A stretch of 64,000 nt of DNA, from assembly GCF_921293095.1 (NCBI RefSeq), contig NW_025791691.1:1-64000 (forward strand). Direction: 5' to 3'. Below, one piece after another: positions 11,905 through 20,102 of this stretch. The stretch is from Ischnura elegans (Eukaryota > Arthropoda > Insecta > Odonata > Coenagrionidae). The notes under the pieces were generated by a model, which saw only the letters and a list, made by a program, of their open reading frames with translations, was not told the origin of the DNA and searched no databases. The translations under genes were made by a program, and so were the position numbers. Each line of letters begins with the position of its first letter. Within the stretch, counting starts at the first letter, position 1.

Positions 11905-13335
11905 CATTCCGGTTAGTGGTAGTTTTCTGGGGCCAAGAAATGGTCAGGTATACTGGACGGAAGGGCGACCCTTTTTCGAACCCTTTCTCGGGGTCTCAGA
12001 GATAATCCGATAATCCAATATATCAACACCTCTACCTCGACTCTACCAAGAGCAGATGCCGTCTATCTGTATTTCAAGCAGTGGTTTAGAAAAACAACTC
12101 AGCTCTATTGATTCAAAGAAATCGACAGGCACTGATCTCATTCCAGCTCGAGTGTATAAGGAATCAGCGTCAGAGATAGCGCCTTACTTGAAGATAGTGT
12201 TCGAAAAATCCCAAGCAGAACACACAGTCCCTAAAGATTGGAAAACAGCGAACGTCACGCCTATATTTAAAGGTGGGGATAGGAAAAAGCCTAGTAACTA
12301 CCGTCCAATTTCACTTACTTCCATTTCTTGCAAAATATTGGAACATATTATTTTCAGTTCGATAATGGCTCATCTTGATAGCCAAAATCTGTTAGCAAAA
12401 GAGCAGCACGGGTTTATAAAAGGGAGATCTTGTGAAACTCAACTTGCTCTCTTCGTTCACGATATCTTATCCGCGGGTGACAGATATGTTCAAGTCGACG
12501 CCATATTTTTAGACTTCAGAAAAGCATTCGATAAGGTTCCGCATTTAAAGCTGATTCAAAAGTTGGAAGCATACGGCATAGATACACACGTTATTGGTTG
12601 GATCAAAGATTTCCTAAAGGATCGCGAACAGAGAGTTGTTTTGGATGGAGTTAGCTCGGATACAATTCAAGTTACCTCAGGCGTACCCAAGGAAGTGTTA
12701 TCGGCCCTCTTTTGTTCCTTCTTTACATAATGATATAACCACCGTGGTCACGAGCAAAATCCGCCTCTTTGCTGATGATGTAGTGGTATACCGTAAAATT
12801 TACGACCTTAGCAATAGATTAGCATTACAAAAGCACCTTGTTGCCGTAAATGACTGGTGCAGTCCTTGGGAGTTAGAATTAAATCTTGAAAAGAGTATGA
12901 TGATGAATTTTTGGGAAAAGGATATATCTTCAAGAAGGAGCTACACCGCTAACGGGATTCCACTACCAAATGCTGAATTCGTTAAATACTTGGGGGTCAC
13001 CATTACCCGGGATCTTTCGTGGGGTAAGCACATACGTGAAGTATGCGGGAAAGCTAACCGTAAACTTGGATTTGTAAAAAGAATTCTTGGTAAATGCCCA
13101 AAAAAGGTGAAAGAAATAAGCTACCTGACTCTAGTGAGGTCTCACTTGGAATATGCTGCTAGCGTAGGGGACCCTTATGAAGTAGGAATAATAGCTGAAA
13201 TCAATCGAGTACAGCGCAAGGCAGCCAAATTTGTGATGAGTTGTTACGACAAAAAGTGCAGCGTTCCCAGTATGTTACACGAGTTAGGATGGGAATCTTT
13301 TCAGGAGCGTAGATCGAAGTATAGGCTTAACTTAG
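11905..13335 (+). pseudogene. LINE ORF2 reverse transcriptase, copy 1 (CR1/Jockey-like)
   Basis: This is the longest LINE polymerase piece in the window. From about 12060 it reads KSTGTDLIPARVYKE, KDWKTANVTPIFKGGD, NYRPISLTSISCKILEH, EQHGFIKGRSCETQLA, IFLDFRKAFDKVPH (first catalytic Asp) and VTSGVP. Two small deletions near 12690-12730 shift the frame, after which it resumes as DITTVVTSKIRLFADDVVVY, containing the F-A-D-D form of the polymerase YxDD motif. It continues through the C-terminal KYLGVTITRDLSWGKHI and SHLEYAASVGDPY blocks. It stops at 13335, where a G-tract begins, whereas copy 2 continues into a full 3' UTR. The endonuclease domain is absent, so the copy is truncated at both ends. 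The good motif preservation suggests fairly recent origin. Confidence 0.92.
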
Positions 13336-13402
13336 GGGGGGGGGGGGGGCACAAGCAAGGCAGTATCCAGGATTTTGTTCTGGGGGGGGGGGGGGCACAA
13401 GG
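13336..13402. repeat. Duplicated poly-G/CACAAG segment
   Basis: Two runs of about 14 G, each followed by CACAAG, lie about 47 bp apart and enclose AGGCAGTATCCAGGATTTTG, which resembles the CAGTGGCGGATCCAGG termini of the hAT-type MITEs elsewhere in the window. It probably derives from such a MITE. It truncates the LINE at 13335. Confidence 0.45.
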
Positions 13403-13584
13403 GTACCTCGTCATATAAAACGAACGTAATGATAATGGAACCGTATTAAAAATCTTGCATATTTTACGGTCTGGGGGGGTTTCCATTCGTTAAATTTGTT
13501 ACCCTCTGCGTTGCCGTCCATGACGAGCCCAAAGAACTTGGTATCCAGCATCGTATACCTCGGTAAAATTGCTCCACGAATTTG

Positions 13585-13655
13585 GGAACCTGGATAGCGC
13601 AGTGGTATGCGCTGTGGCCAGGAAAGCCAAAACTTGGTTCCGAACCATGCTAAGC
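13585..13655 (+). repeat. tRNA-derived SINE head
   Basis: Box A-like TAGCGCAGTGGTATGCG (about 13595-13611) and box B-like GGTTCCGAACC (about 13637-13648) are correctly ordered and spaced for an RNA polymerase III internal promoter. The acceptor and anticodon stems do not fold convincingly, so it is read as a SINE or tRNA pseudogene rather than a functional tRNA. Confidence 0.5.
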
Positions 13656-13791
13656 TTAGACGAACTATAAAATCCGGTCTGTGGATCGATTCTCGCTCAA
13701 GGGAAAGTTTTTGCAGAGGCATTAGATGTGAAATCACATGGTAGGGTTGAAAAATACCGAGTGTAATAAGTCTATGGAATTTACTTAGATT

Positions 13792-13797
13792 GTTTAT
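13792..13797 (-). promoter_or_regulatory. Poly(A) signal of the serine protease gene
   Basis: AATAAA on the minus strand lies about 60 nt downstream of the protease stop codon (13858-13860). The position fits the end of its 3' UTR. Confidence 0.55.
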
Positions 13798-13857
13798 TTC
13801 ACTTAATCATACAGTTTCAACGTGTAAACGTGTAGTTTCTGAAAATCTTGAGATTAT

Positions 13858-14019
13858 TCAGTTCACATGACTAAGTATCCAATCTCTGTGGTAACTTACT
13901 CTCGTGTAACCATCTGGTCCAATGCCACATCCCTCCTCGTTCGAAAATAATATTATTCCAATCAAAAGATTTGGACCACCTCTGTTAAAATCTGTATAAA
14001 GTGGTCCACCAGAATCACC
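13858..14019 (-). CDS. Serine protease (trypsin-fold, S1) C-terminal exon
   Basis: The exon reads GDSGGPLYTDFNRGG, then NLLIGIILFSNEEGCGIG and PDGYTRVSYHRDWILSHVN before TGA at 13858: 53 residues. GDSGG carries the catalytic Ser. The Cys in EGCGIG and the DGYTRVSYHRDWI block are the classical C-terminus of chymotrypsin-clan (S1A) proteases. The acceptor CTACTTTAG|GGT (intron AG at 14021-14020) gives the exon start, and an intron just before GDSGG is frequent in S1 genes. A poly(A) signal follows. The exon is open and its structural residues are intact, so it may be functional. Its probable upstream exon is at 16715-16859. The expected middle exon with the catalytic Asp was not found in the LINE-filled 2.7 kb between them. 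Confidence 0.88.
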   Translation of the reverse strand, partial: GDSGGPLYTDFNRGGPNLLIGIILFSNEEGCGIGPDGYTRVSYHRDWILSHVN

Positions 14020-14221
14020 CTAAAGTAGAAAGGAAAAAAAATAGAAAGGAAAAAAAGAAAATATATCAAAAGTGAGTATCATTACAATGTCCTTATATTA
14101 TAAAGAAAGTATCATTACATGCCATTAAAACATAAACATTGTCTCCTATATTTCTTGTAAAAGGCAAAGCAAAGCAATTTTCTGATTTGATAATTTTAAA
14201 ATATCATCATCAGCTGGTTTT

Positions 14222-14840
14222 CTGCCTTTCATTGGCATGTCCCAAACACCAAAATCGTTTCCACCTCACTCAGTCCAAGGCATTGGCGGATCTATGGGAA
14301 GGGGGTGGGGCTAAGGGGACTGTAGCCTCCCCATTGAATTTCCAATTTACGCTAGATAGAATGGTAATATTGTTCGGACCCGCAATACTGCTGGGAAGTT
14401 ACCCCTACTTAGCCCCCCCCTTGTCCCTATCCTGGATTCGCCACTGGTCGAAGGTCTCCCTTTTAGTTTCCGTGTTGCTTCTTCCTAACCTCACTGCGTC
14501 TGTCATCCTCAGTCTTCTTCTTCTTCCTCTTCCCTTCTCTCCTTCCACTGTTCCCCCGACTGCTGCATTCAAAATCCCCTTCCCTTTTAAAATATTCTAG
14601 ATTCAATTCCCTTTCTCTGTATTACAGTTCTCAATATTGTTATTTCCTTTTACAAATCATACAAGCACCTCCTCATTCCTTTCTCCATGCACCCACCTCA
14701 CTCGCCCCAGCCTTCATTTCAAAAGCATTGTTCCTCTTTTTTCCCAAGGTCAATGTTTCGCATCGATATAACCTAGAACTCCACACGTAGCAGTTCACCA
14801 TTCTCTTCCTCATCCATAAGTTCATGCTGCAACACAACTA
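14222..14840 (-). pseudogene. LINE ORF2 C-terminal fragment split by a MITE
   Basis: On the minus strand, 14840 to 14450 encodes KRMVNCYVWSSRLYRCETLT, FEMKAG, a degraded middle, KGKGILNAAVGGTVEGEKGR, GRRRLRMTDAVR and NTETKRET. After the MITE at 14281-14446 it resumes as GGNDFGVWDMPMKGRKPA. This is the Trp/Cys-rich C-terminus of an RTE/Jockey-like polymerase. Frameshifts are present. The MITE inserted near its 3' end with an 8-bp target duplication. The region lies in the putative intron of the minus-strand serine protease gene. Confidence 0.72.
14281..14446 (+). mobile_element. hAT-type MITE, 166 bp, 8-bp target duplication
   Basis: Terminal inverted repeats read CATTGGCGGATCTATGGG at the left and, in reverse complement, CAGTGGCGAATCCAGGAT at the right. 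It is flanked by GTCCAAGG and GTCGAAGG, an 8-bp duplication with one mismatch. An 8-bp duplication and CAG-starting termini are hAT-superfamily traits. There is no coding capacity. A second copy is at 34532-34696. Confidence 0.82.
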
Positions 14841-14881
14841 GAGGATTGTATTAAATATTTTTTTAATTTCTCTGAGACATT

Positions 14882-14940
14882 GGGGGGGGGGGGGGGGAGG
14901 AAATCAACCCTCATCCCCCCATAGCTACGCCACTGGTATA
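14882..14940. repeat. Poly-G tract and hAT-MITE-like terminus
   Basis: A run of 16 G (14882-14897) is followed by CCCCCATAGCTACGCCACTG, whose complement CAGTGGCGTAGCTATGGGGG resembles a hAT-MITE terminus. The matching other end was not found, so it is likely a truncated element. Confidence 0.35.
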
Positions 14941-15724
14941 GAGGATGATATTCATGGTAGACAAGAAATAGCATATAAACTAATGTAAAATCTCATCAAA
15001 GCGGAGACAGATACTGCTTAACTAAATGGTATACCGAAGAAAGAATAGGGTGGTTTCCTATTATTTTTTATTGCCGAAATCGAAAGATTATTACTCCTGG
15101 AGTGCGCTTTTTCGAATGACGATATATATTTTTCGCGATTAAACGAAAAGCGAAATATTTCAAGCGCGCGAAAATGCGACGGCTAAGTAGGAATGATGGG
15201 AAAAGTCCGTGTGACGTAATTCTGGTTCCAGCTGTCGGCGTGTGAGTTGACCTTGGGGCGAGGCTTGAGCGCTGATACGACGCAGGCTGCTAGCAGGTAG
15301 CAGAGTACCCAGCTAGCAGGTGGCGCTTGGCTTAATTAAGGGTTGTTATTTCCCTATCAAACGAAGGAAACTTTCCGAACTTAGGTATTTATAATGTGTG
15401 ATTATTAAGAGATGTTTCCCTGAGCTCTGTGCCTCATGCATGCATTATTAATCTCAGACAATGTAAAACTCCTATCCACTCGTATAGAAACTAGGTCCCT
15501 GTGATGTCACGTGGAGTGGAATCGCATTGGCGCCAATCTGGCCTTTTTCAAATGAGGTTAAAATTGACCGTTGCCATTCGTCTATACTGGGATTTGTAAA
15601 ACCAAATAATTTTTATATTATGTATAGACGAATGGTGGGTAAGGAATCGCAATCAATGCATTTCGTTATCTTTAATGAAAGAAACTACACTATTGATGGA
15701 ACACTATTAGAGGTTATGACATGA

Positions 15725-16280
15725 TCCGACATTAGATGATACGTTCAAAACTCCAGAGGAAACAATAGGAGTGGACCATATTGACTTGAAAGAACTCGAA
15801 TATGCTCTGAATAAGACAATAAAATAGAAGGATGTAGGCATAGATGCAATTGAATCAGAGGTAATAAAATATGGAGGTACATCCCTTAAGAGAAGAATCT
15901 TGCATTTATACAACATGTGTTGGATAAAACTTGTAATCCCGAAGGATTGGAATGTGGCTAAGGTTGTTTTACTGTTTAAAAATGGAAAGAAAAAACCCAT
16001 AGAATTACAGAGGTATAAGTCTGCTAAATGCTGCATATAAAATGTACAGTAGAATAATCAATGCTAGGATACAAAATATCTCTGATACCTTTTTATCTGA
16101 CGATGTTTTGACGATGACGATGTTTTCACTTAAAAACAAATCATTAAAAAACGAAGAGAGTTTAATTTAGAAACGCATCTTGCATTCATAGATTTTGATA
16201 ATGCAAGAAATTGTCATAAACTAAGGAGTTTGACCGGGTTGTAGACTATCCCCAACCTTGTTTAATATATTGCAATGGTC
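15725..16280 (+). pseudogene. LINE reverse transcriptase fragment (RTE-like)
   Basis: The plus strand reads TPEETIGVDHIDLKELEYAL, KDVGIDAIESEVIKYGG, SLKRRILHLYNMCW, VIPKDWNVAKVVLLFKNGKK, a remnant of the RPISLLN block, FTLKQII-like and LAFIDF-like pieces, and finally GV*PGCRLSPTLFNI, the polymerase QGxxLSPxLFN motif. The F/YxDD box is absent because the fragment ends at about 16280. Several stops are present. The lineage differs from the LINE at 11905-13335. It lies in the putative protease intron, in the opposite orientation to the gene. Confidence 0.8.
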
Positions 16281-16714
16281 CGACGCCATCACAGTCTTTT
16301 TAATTTTTGATATGTACTCTTGAGAGCCGATCGTGGGAGATGTTCGCGATTTTTACAAGGGTTTATTTTTTTTCTGATCTTTGTCAAAAATTGTACATTA
16401 TTTTTTACATGTAAAATCACTGGGTTTATTTTTGTTTTGTGTTATGAAGTGCAAAATCAGTGCAGTGATGTTGGTCGCCTGCGTTCGAAATACCCGCTGA
16501 AAAAAATGAGTATCGAAAGTGCAGACGACAGTGTGTGTGGTGCAATATGGGAGGCAATGCGACTTATGTAAGGCTTTCTCAGAGGATAGAAGAGGAGAGA
16601 TAGAGGATTGAGGATAAAAAAGTGAAGGTTTTGAGAAGGAGAGAGCGACCAGCGAGAAGGAGAGTACGGGAATCAACCATTCTCCACCTTAAATATTCAC
16701 GAAATTCGACTCAC

Positions 16715-16859
16715 TCTGATGCACATGTGGCCGATGTTATCACATATGACGGATGAATGATTACGCCTGCACAGAAATAACTTTCATCAGAGATCGTATA
16801 AACCTGGAATGGAATCTGTCCCGGTGTAGCTGTCAAACCACCAGTTACCTTTGGCCGGG
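16715..16859 (-). CDS. Serine protease N-terminal (mature-start) exon with catalytic His replaced
   Basis: The exon reads ARPKVTGGLTATPGQIPFQV, then YTISDESYFCAGVIIHPSYV and ITSATCASE, ending at a consensus donor A|GTGAGT (16714). K|VTGG is the activation-cleavage and mature N-terminus of S1A proteases (usual R/K|IVGG). PGQIPFQV and FCAGVIIHPSYVIT align with the first beta-barrel. The following TAAHC motif is instead S-A-T-C, so the catalytic His (chymotrypsin His57) is Thr. The Cys pair of the His loop is kept. The acceptor AATCAG| at 16861-16860 is poor in pyrimidines, so the true 5' edge is uncertain and the signal-peptide exon upstream was not seen. Pairing with the GDSGG exon at 13858-14019 is inferred from strand, order and distance. 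The gene may encode a protease homolog or be a pseudogene. Confidence 0.8.
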
Positions 16860-16914
16860 CTGATTCGTACCCAGAAATATGACAATCCACATATTAGAAT
16901 GCTGACAGCAAAGG

Positions 16915-17990
16915 CGCAATTTGTAATCAATGTGTATGTACATATATTAAGAAGTTTGAGATCCATTTTTGATAAATTTGTGTTATACCTAAATAATATG
17001 TTAGAAAAACCTCACATAATTGTCTTATCTGAAATTTGTATATCTGATTATGAAAATACGGCCTATAAAATTATGAATTATAATGTTTTCGCAGAATGTA
17101 ACAATGAGAAAAGGGCTGCAGGCGTAATAATTTATGTCAATGAAATGTATTCTTGTTCGACTGACAAAATTTATGACTTAAAATCCGCTGACATGATCAA
17201 GGTAACAATATATCTTACCTCTACGTCATCAATCTCGGTGATTGGAGCGTATCGATACAATTTTCTACATACAGAACTATTTTTGACTGAATTGGAAATC
17301 GTTCTTAACTTCTCGCGAGAAAATAATTTGATGTTAATAGGAGATATCAATCTGTGCGTCTGAAAAGATAATGATGTTGTCTGCGACTACAAAGCCATTA
17401 TGGCGAGTCACGGATTCGATCAACCCATAAACACGCCTACTAGAATTACTATGAACAGCAGGACGTGCATTGACCACATTTTTGGTAGAAGTAGAGATAA
17501 TTTTAGTTGTATGGGGAAATCGATTGATATAGGTCTGACCGACCATCACATGATTTCATGTGTAGTTCAATCACATATAGCAGAGAAAACTCCGAAATGG
17601 ACAGAAAAACCTGTGTACAAAGTTGATTTTTATCTTCTGAAAGATCTTATTTTGAAATGTGATTGGAAAGATGCCTACTCAGAGGTTAATGTAACTGCAG
17701 CAAATGGAATATTCATTGACAGTTTGAAATACTATGTTAATCTAGCAAGTTACCTTGAGATGAGTAGCCAAAAACACCACTTAATTCAGCCATGGATGAC
17801 TGGAGCCTTGTCTATAAAAATTACTCGGCGAAATATATTGCATAAAAAATGAAAAAACAGCTGAACAATGTAGAATTGGCTCGTTATTATAAACCCTATC
17901 AAAGGAGGCTAGATAATGCTATTAAAAATTGCAAAGAGGATTATTACTTACGCCAATTCAGCACCCTTCAGCAATTCAGCAATTTTACCG
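16915..17990 (+). pseudogene. LINE apurinic endonuclease domain (EEP) fragment
   Basis: The frame encodes the N-terminal endonuclease of a non-LTR retrotransposon, which nicks target DNA. Motifs: SLRSIFDKFVLYLNN, KPHIIVLSEICISDYE (catalytic Glu region), NVFAECNNEKRAAGVIIYV, NNLMLIGDINLCV (the GDxN motif), DQPINTPTRITMNSRTCIDH, and IGLTDHHMISCVV (the terminal S/T-D-H motif). One in-frame stop (17361-17363) interrupts an otherwise good frame. A linker leading toward an RT domain, with pieces like ARYYKPYQRRLDNAIKNCKE, runs to about 17990 and then breaks off. The element inserted immediately upstream of the protease exon, in the opposite orientation. Confidence 0.85.
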
Positions 17991-18014
17991 CACGTGAGAT
18001 TGGATGAGAATCAG

Positions 18015-18420
18015 CTTGACGCCTTGACCCACTAAACGCCTCACGTAATTAATGGATGCCCCCTTACCTATGACGGTATAATCACGACAATCATCAAACA
18101 TCGAGTAGTCCAAGCTAAGGCGGCGTTCATGGCATAGAAGCCACAAATATGTTCGTTAGGCATAAAAATATGGAACAGGAAAGAGTACGTGAAGACGTTG
18201 GTGTGTGGTTGGAATGGCACTCTTTGGTTCATGAGATTGGACCATTGGAAAAGGTGATCAGGAAAGAATGGAGGCCAACGAGATCTAGTGCTGGAGGAGG
18301 ATGCGGAAGATAGAATGGTGGAGAAATGACGAGGTATATAGAAGAACGAGTCGATGGGCGCTTGAATTCATCAAGCGGGTAGTTAGGGGGGTGGGAACAT
18401 ATTTGTGTCACCTGTGTTCA
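18015..18420 (+). pseudogene. LINE ORF2 C-terminal fragment
   Basis: Plus-strand pieces in shifting frames: PLTYDG, RVVQAKAAFMA, EYVKTLVCGWNGTLWF, CWRRMRKIEWWRNDEVYRRT and RWALEFIKRVVRGV. This order matches the post-polymerase domain of RTE/Jockey-type LINEs. It follows the endonuclease fragment but may belong to another lineage, since the polymerase core is missing between them. It is heavily frameshifted. Confidence 0.65.
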
Positions 18421-19054
18421 AGTATTGGGTCCATAAGTTGCTAAAAAAAGCGAAAAAAAACACTCAAAATGTCATTGAAATGGGCCGAATGGGCGAACAA
18501 CTCGCTTATTCGCCCTCAACAATACTTAAGGTCGTCTTAGTTACCATGATGATGTGAACGTTAGGAGAACGATTTGAACTTAATATTTACGTAATGGAGA
18601 GAAATTTATATTTAATGACGGATGTACTTGTGAAATATAGCCAATTTTCGTATTATAGCCCTTACCCTAGGATTGTAGCACCTCCATTTTTTGATATGAG
18701 CGTTTGAACGCACCAAACTGAATTAAATTAAAAACATCATTTTTAGAAAATAAACGCACAGAGACTAATTCGGAAATGACTATCGGCATTAATATGTCTC
18801 GAATAATGAAGTAATGTTCGGATGTCACTGACGACGTATGTCTATTAATGCTGCCACATTTTTATATCTGAGGAAGGTTTAAACAACAAACGGAATTGAT
18901 CACAATAAATATACGAATACGGTTAAGAAACTTGAATTGGAGAAAGAACCAAAGAATGCTCAACTATCCCCGTATATGTTAAACTCTATTGATAATAGCA
19001 GTTCGGCATATTTTACGAAAACGCAGATTCGAAATGTGTCGAATGGGAGCGTAG

Positions 19055-19352
19055 TAAGCAAATATATTTCAATAATATAGCATATAGGATTTTACATCCA
19101 AGGACATAGTTGACTAGGAATTATATAGTAGATACCCATAGACTGGAAGTTAAACCAATAGGATTGCGGACTTTACCGCACAGATGACAGTATGATCGAA
19201 AAATTGATTCGATTATTAAGGCAAATGCACTAATTGGCATAACTTGAATAGTATATCCGTTGGAACAATGAAATTTGGCGAATAAGTACATCTTAGTATT
19301 TCTCAAAATGCCCAATGGAAACATGTTTTGTATGTAGTCTCACGTTCGATAT
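19055..19352 (+). repeat. Single unit of the ~315-bp satellite, left part
   Basis: This matches the units at 28456-29412: ATAGGATTTTACATCCAAGG, GACCATAGACTGGAA-like, CGATTATTAAGGCAAATGC and TGTATGTAGTCTCACGTTCG. The unit is interrupted after CGATAT by the solo LTR and resumes at 20024. Confidence 0.8.
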
Positions 19353-20023
19353 TGTAACCAGCCCGTTCAATGGGTCCTCCCTTCCCCTGATGCCTACGTC
19401 CCAAGGAAGTGGTTATTTGCAAGAAATAAAAAAAAATTGGAAAATTTTGAAATCCCAGATGGGTGTTGGGGTTCGCCCACGAGTAAAATACGCTGATGAT
19501 TCGGATGGAAATGACGGTTAGCCACCTTACAATACAGAAATAACAATTTATTATAGCATCAAAAAAGAATTGTTGAACAATGAAAGGACCAAGTTATAAC
19601 AACCAAAGGGAAATCAAAAAAATGGTTGAACAATGAAAGGACCAAGTTATAACAACGAAAGATAAATAAAAAAAATCCCTTTTCCCACACACGAACAGTG
19701 TTCACCGTATACGAGGAGGGGGGGTCTTCACTGTGGGGGGGGGATGGAGTGCAGATACTTTACGTTCTGTCCTTGACGTTACTGCGTCCGTATGGCTCCG
19801 CGGTGTCGAACTTCCTTTCCTTGGTTTCACTCACCACTCACTACAACATCATTGCACTCGTTTTTCTGTCCTCAGTCCTCACACGCCGCACCTTTTTATG
19901 CCGTCCCTAGGGATGGCGGCGTGCGAAAACCAGCCATGCTATCGAATCATCCGATTCGATAGCCCGCGAGTTCAAAACAAAGCATACAACATAAAATAAA
20001 ATGGTTGGTGGCTAACCGTTACA
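19353..20023. mobile_element. Solo LTR, 671 bp, TGTAAC...GTTACA, 4-bp target duplication
   Basis: The left end is TGTAACCAGCCC and the right end CTAACCGTTACA, forming the short TG...CA inverted termini of an LTR. It is flanked on both sides by ATAT. Uninterrupted satellite units elsewhere (for example around 28725-28740) read CGATATATATCGAA, which is the expected empty site. A solo LTR is left by recombination between the two LTRs of one element. A 4-bp duplication fits Gypsy-type integrases. No coding remains; reading frames inside are not gene-like. Confidence 0.75.
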
Positions 20024-20074
20024 ATATATATCGAATATACTTTTTCTTAAAATATATCGAATTGCTATAACCAT
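20024..20074 (+). repeat. Satellite unit, right part after the solo LTR
   Basis: ATATATATCGAATATACTTT through ATATCGAATTGCTATAAC completes the unit interrupted at 19352. It then meets the 28-bp flank shared with 28423-28450. Confidence 0.75.
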
Positions 20075-20102
20075 GGCCCTTATATACTGGTTACTAATCT
20101 TC
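20075..20102 (-). repeat. 28-bp inverted flank with TATA-like core (partner 28423-28450)
   Basis: GGCCCTTATATACTGGTTAC plus TAATCTTC is the exact reverse complement of 28423-28450. Both copies directly abut the GCTATAAC edge of satellite units and both contain TATATAAG. It could be a terminus of one mobile repeat or a duplicated promoter core. Confidence 0.6.
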
